Positions 23,512-31,573 of a stretch of 39,344 nucleotides of DNA are shown one piece after another. The translations under genes were made by a program, and so were the position numbers. The notes under the pieces were generated by a model, which was not told the origin of the DNA, searched no databases, and saw only the letters and a list, made by a program, of their open reading frames with translations. Every line of letters begins with the position of its first letter. The first letter of the stretch is position 1. The stretch covers positions 1-39,344 of the forward strand of contig PXRE01000016.1 in assembly GCA_003021085.1 (NCBI GenBank), in the 5' to 3' direction. Origin of the DNA: Halobacteriales archaeon QS_1_68_20 (lineage in GTDB: Archaea; Halobacteriota; Halobacteria; Halobacteriales; PXRE01).

Positions 23512-24784
23512 CTAGATCGGCAGGAGGACCCGGCGGACGACGCCCGGACGCAGGAGCGCCGAGGGCGGTTGCTCCAGTCGGAGGACCCGCGTGAACACGT
23601 TCGTCAGGTCGCCGTCGGAGTGCGCGCGGTGCAAGAGTCGGGAGAGGTACCAGTTGAGCACGCCCGTGCCGGCCGGTTTCGGCCCCTCGGTCTCGGGGAA
23701 CCCGAAGTCCGCGCCGACCGCGATCTGCCAGACGTCGTCGACGACGTCGCCGGCCCGGTCGAAAAAGCGGCGGCCGACGTCGTCCAGGCCGTCGGTCGCC
23801 AGCGTGTGGTGCAACAGCAGGGCGTCCATGGCCGCCACCGACATCCCCTGCCCGTAGACCGGGTTGAAACTGGCCAGGGCGTCCCCGAGGACGACCAGGC
23901 CGTCCGGGAACCGGTCGAGGGCCTCGTACCGCCGCCGGACGCTGGCGGGGAACGGGTAGTAGCCGATCTCCTCGGAGACCCACGGCCGGGACGCCGCGAT
24001 CTGGCCGACCTCGGCTACCGGGAGGCTCCTGGCGTACTCGACGAACGCCTCGCGCTCGGTCGGCGGGTCGGCGTCGTGGACGCCCTGCAGGAGCACCTCC
24101 CAGCGGTCGCCCTCGACGGGAATCACGACCGCGCCGCGCTTGCGCGGCGCGGACGGGGGAACGAGGAACCCACGGCGATCCTCGGGCGGGCGCTCCACGA
24201 CGGCCGTGCTGTAGGCGATGTCGATCTTCACCTCGTCGACGGGGGGCGACTGGAAGCCGTTGTCCTCCAGCCAGTTCGGGGTCCGACTCGTCCGCCCGGT
24301 GGCGTCGACGACGAGGTCCGCGGCCAGTTCCGTCTCGCCCGTCCCGTCGTCGATCTCGACGCCGGTGACGGTCCCGGTCGCCTCGTCGTAGCGGTAGTCG
24401 GTCATCCGACAGTCGTCACGGACGGTGACGCCGTCGAGGGCCCGGACGCGCCGACGGAGCACCTGTTCCAGCAGCGGCCGACTCGCGCACAACAGCGGCA
24501 GGCGTTCCGGCCCGTCCGCGAGGGTGTCGCCCTCGAAGTAGTGGGTGAGGTCGGTCGACCCGTCCAGCAACAGTCCGCCGGCCGAGAGCACGTCCTCGAC
24601 GAATCCCGGGAACAGGTCCTCCAGGGTCGCCCGGCCCGCCTCCAGCATCACGTGGGGGTGGTGGCTCTGGGGTGCGCCGTCGCGCGCGACCGCTTCGTCC
24701 GGGAGCGGATCCCGGTCGAGCACCGTGACCGCCTCGAACCCCTCCTCGCTCGGCGTCGTACCGCTGGACACTGCGTAACGTCAT
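23512..24784 (-). pseudogene. FAD-dependent monooxygenase-like gene, FAD-binding start deleted
   Basis: From about 24740 down to 23512 the frame reads a haloarchaeal FAD-dependent oxidoreductase (GFEAVTVLDRDPLPDEA, AADLVVDATGRTSRTPNWL, and GLVVLGDALASFNPVYGQGMS, the second FAD motif). The Rossmann GxGxxG that should precede VTVLDRD is absent. A different frame starts at the ATG at 24784 with MTLRSVQRYDAER, which is how I remember intact homologues beginning, and it meets the other frame at about 24740. About 20-30 residues covering the first FAD loop are missing and the frame changes. The remaining 419-residue frame (GTG at 24771) could not bind FAD normally. Confidence 0.7.
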
Positions 24785-24901
24785 CGATCTACTGATGCCC
24801 GAGCAAACTTCTTCTCCTTTTCGGTAAAACTTTCTGGGCAACAGGGGCGACGTCGCCAGGGGGCCGTCCGTCCACGCGAGCCACTGGACCGCCAGGACGG
24901 T

Positions 24902-25371
24902 TCAGTCGAGGACGTACGTCAACCCGGCCTGCCTGCCGTTCTCGTCGTCACCTGGCGCGCCGACGAGGCCCGTGCCCCCGCCGGTCGACGGCCCGACCGA
25001 CCAGCCGAAGACCGCACCCCCGTTGCCGTCGGAAGCGGCGAGTTTCGCCTGCTGGTCCCAGTCGCCACCGGACCGCGCGAACAGGTAGGCCGATCCCGCT
25101 TTGAACCCGTTGGTGTCGTCGGAGGTGTCGGCGCCGACGATGGCGAGAGAACCGTCCGCAGTCAGCGCGACCGCGCCGCCGAACGCGTCCCCGAACCGCT
25201 CTCCTCGGGTGCGAAGGTCCCGGCCACGTTGCCTTCGATCGGCTCCGGCGTCGGGGTCGGGGTCGACGACGGCGTCGACTCGTCTCCATCGTCGGACGCG
25301 GTACAGCCGACGAGACTCCCGACCCCGATCCCACCTGCCAGTTCGAGAAATCTCCTGCGTCTCGGTGACAT
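24902..25371 (-). pseudogene. Frameshifted lipoprotein with FG-GAP-type repeats
   Basis: The minus strand from ATG 25371 gives MSPRRRRFLELAGGIGVGSL with twin arginines and a lipobox (VGC), a Thr/Pro linker and GNVAGTFAPEES. The sequel is in another frame: GERFGDAFGGAVALTADGSLAIVGADTSDD, GSAYLFARSGGDWDQQAKLAASDGNGGAVFGWSV, ending at 24902. These are two FG-GAP-like beta-propeller repeats; whole proteins have more. The frame changes near 25200, probably with a short deletion. A TATA-like ATATTTTTATC lies about 27 bases before the ATG, so the promoter seems intact. Confidence 0.7.
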
Positions 25372-25565
25372 ACCCCACGGTCGGGGGTAGTTGATAAAAA
25401 TATGACAGTTGGTCGTACGCTGAGCGGCTCTGCGGCCGGATGTAGTCCGGGTCAGTAGGGTCGTGTCCGCCAGGTGCGGTCGACCCCGAATCCAGTGCGG
25501 GGATCGTCCCGGATCCCGGGTCGGGGGGCGCCAAACCCTAAGCCGGTGGCCGCTCACAACGGCCC

Positions 25566-26525
25566 ATGGGACGACGCGTCATCGTCGACACGGACACCGC
25601 GGGCGACGACACGCAGGCGATCGTACTCGCGGCCCTGTCCGACCGCATCGAGATCGAAGGCGTCACCGTCGCCGCCGGCAACGTCGACTTCGACCGGGAG
25701 GTCGAGAACGCCAGGTACACCCTCCAGCTCACGGGTTCGGCCGACGTCCCGGTCTACGAGGGCGCCCGGTCGCCGCTCATGAAGGAGTACGAGACCGCCG
25801 AGTACGTCCACGGCGAGGGCGGCCTGGGCGGTGACCTGTTCCCCGACACCGGCATCCCGTCGGCCGACCAGCACGCCGTCGACTTCATCGTCGAGACGGC
25901 CCGCGAGAACCCCGGCGAGATTACCCTGGCGTGCATCGCCCCGCTGACCAACGTGGCGCTGGCCTGCGAGCGCGAACCCGAATTGAACGAGTTGCTGGAC
26001 GAGGTGTGGATCATGGGCGGCAACGTCAACTGCCTCGGGAACGTCACGCCGGCGGCCGAGTACAACTTCTGGGTCGACCCCGACGCCGCCAAGATCGTCC
26101 TGGACGAACTGGACGTGACCCTGGTCGACTGGGGCGTGACGGTGCGGGACTCGCTGTTCGGGACCGAGACGCTGGACCGGATCGAGGACGCCGCCGACGA
26201 CTCGGCATACGCCGACTTCTACGCGACTATCACGGAGTCGGTCCGGGCGTTCAACGAGGAGACGATGGGGCAGGACGCCACCACCCAGCCGGACTCGCTG
26301 GTGACCGCCTGCCTGATCGACCCCGACCTGATCGAGGCCGAGGGCCGGTACTTCGTGGACGTCGACGAGCGCGAGGGGATGACCCGCGGGTACACGCTGG
26401 TCGACGAGAACGGCGTCCTGGGCGAGGACCCGAACGCGCGGGTGATCGAGTCCATCGACGCGGATGGGTTCCGGGAGATGTTCTTAGACGCCCTGATTCA
26501 CGGCGACCCCGAACGGTCGCTGTAG
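25566..26525 (+). CDS. Nucleoside hydrolase (IunH family)
   Basis: A 319-residue N-ribohydrolase that splits nucleosides into base and ribose. The calcium-binding aspartate cluster is DTDTAGDD (Asp8, 10, 14, 15), followed by HGEGGLGG, PLTNVALA, EVWIMGGNVNCLGNVTPAAEYNFWVDPDAA (with the calcium and ribose ligands of the family). The standard DTDPGxDD is slightly changed to DTDTAGDD, as in some haloarchaeal members. Together with the BMP lipoprotein, the ABC transporter, cytidine deaminase and the ribokinase-like enzyme it forms a nucleoside catabolic set. Single gene on the plus strand. Confidence 0.92.
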   Translation: MGRRVIVDTDTAGDDTQAIVLAALSDRIEIEGVTVAAGNVDFDREVENARYTLQLTGSADVPVYEGARSPLMKEYETAEYVHGEGGLGGDLFPDTGIPSADQHAVDFIVETARENPGEITLACIAPLTNVALACEREPELNELLDEVWIMGGNVNCLGNVTPAAEYNFWVDPDAAKIVLDELDVTLVDWGVTVRDSLFGTETLDRIEDAADDSAYADFYATITESVRAFNEETMGQDATTQPDSLVTACLIDPDLIEAEGRYFVDVDEREGMTRGYTLVDENGVLGEDPNARVIESIDADGFREMFLDALIHGDPERSL

Positions 26526-26591
26526 AGGGGTGGTCGTGGTACCGCCTCCCTCGGAAGCCTCATCCATCAACCTCTCATCACTATAGAAGCA

Positions 26592-26855
26592 ATGGCAAAC
26601 GGTCAGGTTGGTTTCTTCAACCACACTGACGGTTACGGATTCATCGACACTGAGGGCGCGGACGAGGACGTTTTCTTCCACATGGAGGACGTTGGCGGCC
26701 CGGACCTCGAAGGAGAACGGGACGAGGACTTCGACATCGAGCAGGCCCCCCAAGGGCCCGCGCGCGACCAACGTTGTCCGCAACTAACACCGAGTTTCAG
26801 CCGTCGTTTTCCGCAACTAACACCGAGTTTCAGCCGTCGTTTCGGCGGCGAATGA
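26592..26855 (+). CDS. cspA: Cold-shock-domain protein with frameshifted C-terminus
   Basis: The first 50 residues or so are a haloarchaeal CspA: MANGQVGFFNHTDGYGFIDTEG (RNP1 GYGFID) and EDVFFHMEDVG (RNP2). Normal relatives end in a short tail such as KGPRATNVVRN at about residue 64. Here a run of six C (26746-26751), one more than expected, shifts the frame so that the tail reads QGPARDQRCPQ and continues through a 33-base duplication to a stop at 26855 (87 residues). In the original frame the stop would be TAA at 26785-26787. The beta-barrel is nearly complete but its last strand is altered. The protein would bind single-stranded RNA/DNA. A homopolymer sequencing error is possible. Confidence 0.8.
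   Translation: MANGQVGFFNHTDGYGFIDTEGADEDVFFHMEDVGGPDLEGERDEDFDIEQAPQGPARDQRCPQLTPSFSRRFPQLTPSFSRRFGGE
26778..26843 (+). repeat. 33-base tandem duplication at the 3' end of cspA
   Basis: Two copies (26778-26810 and 26811-26843) of a 33-base unit beginning CCGCAACTAACACCGAG differ at one base. The unit contains the ancestral cspA stop codon (AACTAA) plus downstream DNA, so it duplicates the gene end. Since 33 is a multiple of three, the extended frame gains the repeated peptide PQLTPSFSRRF twice. Confidence 0.9.
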
Positions 26856-26981
26856 TCGGATCCGTTTTTTGGAACGCTACGTCCGGTAGCTGGTGCTGTC
26901 TTGTTCGTCGAACGCTGTCGTAGAGTGAATCAGCCGACGACGCTGCTGCAGGATCGACTTTAGACCCGCCGCCGCGTTCGA

Positions 26982-27380
26982 CTACCGGTACTCTTCCACG
27001 CCGACGACCTGCTTCGTTTCGGGATGCGTGAGGTCGCTGTCCGCGGAGACGACGGGCGCGTCCAGTTCCCGGCCGACGGCTGCGATGAGCGCGTCGAGTC
27101 CGTCGAGGTGAGGTCCGTCGGCCCCGATTTGGTCGGCAATTTCACCAGCCGTCGTAGCGGTTCGGTCGTCCACTGGTTGCTTTTGAACCCAGGCGAGGTC
27201 TGCTCGCGCGCTCGCCACGTTTCCGGTCGGGAGATTCCCTTCGCCAACGAGGACCTCGGCGTAGGCCGGAACGGGCGCCACCCATCGTTGTTCGTCCGCG
27301 CCGTTCTCCTCGTAGAAGTCTTTGGTCGCCTCGTGGCCACCCAGGTAGTCGACGAGGAAGGACGCGTCGAGGATCTTCAT
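26982..27380 (-). CDS. vapC: VapC-type PIN-domain toxin
   Basis: A 132-residue PIN-domain ribonuclease. The acidic metal-binding residues are all present: Asp5 in KILDASFLVDYL, Glu42 in AYAEVLVGEG, Asp96 in LDGLDALIAA and Asp114 in VVSADSDLTHPE. VapC toxins cleave tRNA or rRNA when free of antitoxin. The ATG at 27380 overlaps the upstream antitoxin stop as ATGA, so the two are coupled. The frame is open upstream but the PIN fold starts here. Confidence 0.92.
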   Translation of the reverse strand: MKILDASFLVDYLGGHEATKDFYEENGADEQRWVAPVPAYAEVLVGEGNLPTGNVASARADLAWVQKQPVDDRTATTAGEIADQIGADGPHLDGLDALIAAVGRELDAPVVSADSDLTHPETKQVVGVEEYR

Positions 27381-27625
27381 GCGTCCTCGGTCGATAGCTT
27401 CTCCATCCGCCGTTTTCGCTTCTCTTTCGCCGTCCGCCGTTGCTCCCGGACGCGCTCTGCCTCTTCCGCCGACCACCGGCCGAAACCGGCGTAGAAGTCC
27501 CCGCCGTCGTCCTCGTCGAGGACGCGTTCGAGAACGTCGTTGTAGCTCTCACCGTCGCGTCGTCGACGGTCGAGTTCGAGTTTCACCCGGTTGCTCACCC
27601 GGATCTGCTCGTCGGCAGCGCCCAT
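27377..27625 (-). CDS. vapB: VapB-like antitoxin
   Basis: An 82-residue partner of the PIN toxin. The N-terminal MGAADEQIRVSNRVKLELDRRRRDGESYNDVLERVL resembles the haloarchaeal VapB family (short DNA-binding beta/helix region that recognises the operon promoter). The C-terminus is a very basic helix (SAEEAERVREQRRTAKEKRKRRMEKL) likely to cover the toxin. ATG at 27625 is preferred since a TATA-like CCTAAATCAC lies about 27 bases upstream. Confidence 0.87.
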   Translation of the reverse strand: MGAADEQIRVSNRVKLELDRRRRDGESYNDVLERVLDEDDGGDFYAGFGRWSAEEAERVREQRRTAKEKRKRRMEKLSTEDA

Positions 27626-27765
27626 GTTACGTTGACGTTGGCGTCGACGTGATTTAGGCGTTGGGTCCGAGCAACGACCCACGTAGGGTTTGCCCGTGAT
27701 AAGGCGAAGTGTAGACGGAGAATGACCCGAGGGATATTTGTCGAGATGGACCAAGTCAGGGGATA

Positions 27766-28340
27766 GTGACGATTGACGATATTCCCCGGATCACGTTAGC
27801 TCTCACGCTGGGAATGGGGCCATCCATCTCATCTCTCCCACCATCACACCTCTGACCTACACCATCCTCGCACCATGGATGCATGCGGGGTTTACCCACA
27901 TTTGGCAGAACCTTCTCGTGTTCGTCCTGCTCGGTGCGCGGATCGAGAGGCGTGTGGGCTGGGTTAGGTTCCTCGGTTTCGTGGTGTTGGTCCCCTCCCT
28001 CGCCCTATATCTGCCAGTTGTATTCGAGTACGGCGGGCTATCGAGAGGAGCGAGCGGCCTCACGAAGGCGTTGACTGGGTACGCGGTTCCGGTCCTGATC
28101 GTCTTCCTTGCGGGATATACCGAATCCATCGAGTTCGATTGGAGGAAGTTGGCCCTCGGATTCGGGATACTGTCCGTTCCGGCCTGCCTGACCGCAAATG
28201 GGTGGGTGACAGTCCAGCGGTTCACGGGTATCGAGCCGCGACCCGATGACGTGGCAGTGTCAGCGCATACGACTGGACTTGTTCTCGGAGTGCTGTGGTT
28301 CGGCTGGCTGACGTGGCGGTACGGGCTGGCCGATGCATGA
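27766..28340 (+). pseudogene. Rhomboid-family intramembrane protease, N-terminus damaged
   Basis: From ATG 27879 the frame gives 153 residues that match the rhomboid core: MHAGFTHIWQNLLVFVLLGARIERRVG (His2, His7 and Asn11 of the HxxxxHxxxN helix), the catalytic serine in GASG (Ser59) and the catalytic histidine in SAHTTGLVLG (His131). About four membrane helices remain. The first helix and N-terminal domain are missing: upstream of 27879 the same frame has no start codon. A GTG at 27766 in another frame gives MTIDDIPRITLALTLGMG, which looks like the true N-terminus of a haloarchaeal rhomboid. An internal deletion with frameshift near 27830 is the likeliest history. All catalytic residues are intact, so residual activity cannot be excluded. 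Confidence 0.65.
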
Positions 28341-28505
28341 TGAGTGCTTCGTGACCGACTTGCGCCCTGTATTCAGCTCACCCCCATCGAACTGCGTCGC
28401 CTCCGAAACTCGTCGGCGATAGTTACGGGTTGCCCGTACAGACCGCCCGCCCGTGTCGCGCCGAATCCCCTCCGACCAGACGAACGTCGCCAGCGCCATT
28501 CAGGT

Positions 28506-28515
28506 GGGTTTAACC
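28506..28515 (+). promoter_or_regulatory. TATA-like box of the nucleoside ABC transporter operon
   Basis: GGGTTTAACC lies 27-36 bases before the ATPase ATG at 28542. It supports that start over the much longer open frame beginning 200 bases upstream. Confidence 0.55.
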
Positions 28516-28541
28516 CCCCCGAACGTATAGACCGCGCCAGT

Positions 28542-30098
28542 ATGACCGACGCCGCGGTCAGGATGGCAGGCATCACCAAACGGTTCCCGGGGGTGATCGC
28601 CAACGACGACGTGGACCTCGAGGTCGAGCGCGGCGAGGTCCACGCACTGCTCGGCGAGAACGGCGCCGGCAAGACGACGCTGATGAACGTCCTGTACGGC
28701 CTCTACCAGCCGAACGAGGGCGAGGTGTACGTCGACGGCCAGCGCCAGGACTTCGACTCACCCCGGGACGCCATCGACGCCGGCATCGGGATGATCCACC
28801 AGCACTTCATGCTGATCGACCCGATGACCGTCGCCGAGAACATCGTGCTGGGCAACGAACCCCGCAAGTGGGGCGGCCTGGTTGTCGACCGGGAGGCCAG
28901 CCGCGAGGCCGTCGTGGAACTGAGCCAGCGTTACGGTTTCGACGTCGACCCCGACGCCCGCATCGAGGACGTCAGCGTCGGCGTCCGCCAGCGGGTCGAG
29001 ATCCTCAAGGCGCTGTACCGCGGCGCCGACGTGCTCATCCTCGACGAACCGACCGCCGTGTTGACCCCCCAGGAGGTCCGGGAACTGTACGGCGTCTTCG
29101 AGGAACTCACCGACCGCGGTAAGACGATCATCTTCATCACTCACAAACTCGGCGAGGCGATGCACGCCGCCGACTCCATCACGGTCCTGCGGGACGGGAA
29201 GAACGTCGGCCAGGTCGAGGCCGACGACACCACCCGCGAGGAACTGGCGGAGTTGATGGTCGGCCGGGAGGTCATCCTGGAAGCCGAGAAGCCGCCGAAC
29301 GACCCCGGCGACGTGGCGCTGTCGGTGGAGGACCTCTCGGTCGTCGACGACCGCGGCGTCGAGCGGGTCCGCGGCATCGACCTGGTGGTCCGCGAGGGGG
29401 AGATTCTCGGCGTCGCCGGCGTCGACGGCAACGGCCAGTCCGAACTGATCGAGGCGATCACCGGCCTCCGGACGCCGGACGGCGGCACCGTCGAACTGAA
29501 CGGCGAGGACGTGACCGAGAGTCCGCGGCGGGCCCGCATCGACGGCGGGATGGCGTACATCCCCGAGGACCGCCAGGAGACGGGGCTGGTCATGGAGTAC
29601 GACCTCGTCGAGAACGGCCTGCTGGGGAGCCAGCACGACCCCGCGTACGCGCCGGGCGGCCGCATCGACTGGCCGGCCACCCGCGAACACGTCGAGGACG
29701 TCATCGAATCCTACGACGTCAGGCCGCCAGACCCAGAGGCGACCGCCGAGTCGCTGTCGGGCGGCAACCAGCAGAAGTTCGTCGTCGGCCGGGAACTGTC
29801 GCGTGACCCGTCGGTCGTCGTCGCCTCGCACCCGACCCGCGGGGTCGACGTCGGGAGCATCGAGTTCATCCACGACCAGTTGCTGGACCTCCGGGCGGCC
29901 GGGAAGGCGGTGTTGCTGGTCTCCTCGAAACTGGACGAGGTCCAGCAACTGTCGGATCGACTGGCGGTCGTCTACGAGGGCGAGTTCGTCGCAGTCGTCG
30001 ACCCGGACCGCGTCACCGAGGAGCAACTGGGCCTGCTGATGGCCGGCGAAGAACCCGGGACGGTTCCGGAAGCCGAACGCCTGGAGGTGAGCCGATGA
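28542..30098 (+). CDS. Nucleoside ABC transporter, ATP-binding protein (two domains)
   Basis: A 518-residue ATPase with two fused nucleotide-binding domains, like YufO/RbsA. Domain 1 (about 1-250) has Walker A GENGAGKTT (residues 38-46), Q-loop MIHQHFMLI, a signature-like VSVGVRQRVEILKAL and Walker B LILDEPTAVL. Domain 2 (about 265-505) has the degenerate Walker A GVDGNGQSEL, the signature SLSGGNQQKFVVGREL and a degenerate Walker B VVVASHPTRGVD, as usual for this family. It would power uptake of nucleosides delivered by the BMP lipoprotein. It overlaps the next permease gene by four bases. Confidence 0.93.
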   Translation: MTDAAVRMAGITKRFPGVIANDDVDLEVERGEVHALLGENGAGKTTLMNVLYGLYQPNEGEVYVDGQRQDFDSPRDAIDAGIGMIHQHFMLIDPMTVAENIVLGNEPRKWGGLVVDREASREAVVELSQRYGFDVDPDARIEDVSVGVRQRVEILKALYRGADVLILDEPTAVLTPQEVRELYGVFEELTDRGKTIIFITHKLGEAMHAADSITVLRDGKNVGQVEADDTTREELAELMVGREVILEAEKPPNDPGDVALSVEDLSVVDDRGVERVRGIDLVVREGEILGVAGVDGNGQSELIEAITGLRTPDGGTVELNGEDVTESPRRARIDGGMAYIPEDRQETGLVMEYDLVENGLLGSQHDPAYAPGGRIDWPATREHVEDVIESYDVRPPDPEATAESLSGGNQQKFVVGRELSRDPSVVVASHPTRGVDVGSIEFIHDQLLDLRAAGKAVLLVSSKLDEVQQLSDRLAVVYEGEFVAVVDPDRVTEEQLGLLMAGEEPGTVPEAERLEVSR

Positions 30099-31573
30099 GC
30101 GACGGCGGCGGCCCGGCGGACGGTGACGGATCGAGCGACGGCGACTGGCGCGACCGGGGTCGAGACGTCCTCGAGCGACTGGTCGACGCCTCGGCCATCG
30201 AGCGCATGCTCATCAGCCTCGCGGCGCTCGTGGCCTCGCTGATCGTCGGGGCGGTCATCGTCCTTGCGGCCGGACTGCTGGAGGAGTGCGAGCGCGGGTT
30301 CGTCGTCGGCGGGGACGTCATCTCCATCCCGTTCACCGGGATGGGGGTCCAGCTTCCGGCGTTCGAGGCGGCCGTGCCGGGCGTGGCCAACGCCTGTTAC
30401 AGCCCGATGGACGTCTACTACCAGCTGTTCGTCGCGCCGTTCACGAGTTCGTTCGACCTGGCGCTGACGCTGAAGGAGACGACCCTGCTCCTGTTCACGG
30501 GGCTGTCGGTGGCCGTCGCCTTCCGGGCCGGACTGTTCAACATCGGCACCCAGGGGCAACTGGTCCTGGGCGGCCTGGGGACCGCGCTGGCGGTGCTGTG
30601 GGTCGCACCACTGGTCCCGGGCGGCCTGGTCGGCACGCTGATCCTCGTCCCGCTGGGACTGCTCGTCGGCGCGGTCGTGGGCGGCCTCTACGGCGCCGTC
30701 CCGGGCGCGCTGAAGGCCTACGCCGACGCCAACGAGGTGATCACCACGATCATGTTGAACTTCGTCGCCACCGGGGTGGCGTTCTACCTCGTATCGGCGT
30801 ACGTCCAGGACCCCGGCAGCCAGAGCACCGAAACGGAGTCGCTGCCAGGGTACGCCCAGTTGTCGCCGGAAGTGGAGGCGTTCTCGGGGACGGACTTCTC
30901 GGTGGTGGCGTTACTGCTGGGTGCCGTCCTCGTCGGCGCCGTCTACTACCTGCTGTGGCACACCGCCTTCGGCTACGAACTCCGGACGAGCGGCCTCCAG
31001 CCCGCGGCGGCGGCCTACAGCGGCGTGGACTCCGAGCGGATGATCGTCACGAGCATGTTCCTCTCCGGCGCGCTCGGCGGCGTCGGCGGCGCCATCTACG
31101 TCATGATGGTCCTGGGTCGGTGGCGCGCGGGCGTGCCCCCGCTGGGCTTCGACGGCATCACCGTCTCGATCCTGGCGGGCAACAACCCCCTCGGGGTCGC
31201 CCTCGCCAGCGGCCTGTTCGGGACGCTCAAGAGCGGGAGCCTCAGCATCGAGTTCGCGCTGGGCGTCCCCAGCCAGCTCGTCGAGGTGCTCCGGGGCCTC
31301 GTCATCCTCTTCGTCGCCATGCCGGAGTTCTTCCGGATGCTCGGCATCCGCTACGACGTCGGCGGGTCCGGTGGGGACCCCGTCGAGACGCCCGAGACCG
31401 AGAGCGACCCCGCCGACGGGGCGGTCGAGACGGACGGCGGCGTCGACGGGGCCGTCGAGACGGACGGCGGCGTGGACCGGTCCGTCGAAACGGACGGCGG
31501 CGTCGACGGGGCCGTCGAGACCGCCGGTGGACCAGGGCCGGACGGCGACGCCGGAGGTGAGGCCGATGAGTAG
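30095..31573 (+). CDS. Nucleoside ABC transporter permease 1
   Basis: A 492-residue membrane permease of the BPD_transp_2 family (YufP-like). It has around nine or ten hydrophobic segments between residues 40 and 420; the family motif GLFNIGTQGQLVLGGLG and the coupling-helix region GLQPAAAAYSGVDSERMI are visible. An acidic hydrophilic start precedes the first helix. A non-conserved C-terminal tail (about residue 430 onward) is made of repeated DGAVETDGGV units (see 31411-31530). The start ATG overlaps the ATPase stop (ATGA) and the end overlaps the second permease by eight bases, so the operon is translationally coupled. Confidence 0.9.
   Translation: MSDGGGPADGDGSSDGDWRDRGRDVLERLVDASAIERMLISLAALVASLIVGAVIVLAAGLLEECERGFVVGGDVISIPFTGMGVQLPAFEAAVPGVANACYSPMDVYYQLFVAPFTSSFDLALTLKETTLLLFTGLSVAVAFRAGLFNIGTQGQLVLGGLGTALAVLWVAPLVPGGLVGTLILVPLGLLVGAVVGGLYGAVPGALKAYADANEVITTIMLNFVATGVAFYLVSAYVQDPGSQSTETESLPGYAQLSPEVEAFSGTDFSVVALLLGAVLVGAVYYLLWHTAFGYELRTSGLQPAAAAYSGVDSERMIVTSMFLSGALGGVGGAIYVMMVLGRWRAGVPPLGFDGITVSILAGNNPLGVALASGLFGTLKSGSLSIEFALGVPSQLVEVLRGLVILFVAMPEFFRMLGIRYDVGGSGGDPVETPETESDPADGAVETDGGVDGAVETDGGVDRSVETDGGVDGAVETAGGPGPDGDAGGEADE
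31411..31530 (+). repeat. Four 30-base tandem repeats in the permease 1 tail
   Basis: Four in-frame 30-base units, at 31411, 31441, 31471 and 31501, encode DGAVETDGGV, DGAVETDGGV, DRSVETDGGV and DGAVETAGGP. They add an acidic, disordered cytoplasmic tail. Such repeat tracts change copy number easily between strains. Confidence 0.9.

Noticed and set aside
23395..24795. 466-codon plus-strand frame opposite the FAD gene
   Set aside because: Shadow frame (Val/Arg/Asp-rich) of the minus-strand oxidoreductase.
28344..28541. 66-codon N-terminal extension of the ABC ATPase
   Set aside because: Not conserved in the family; the promoter at 28506-28515 and the family start both favour 28542.
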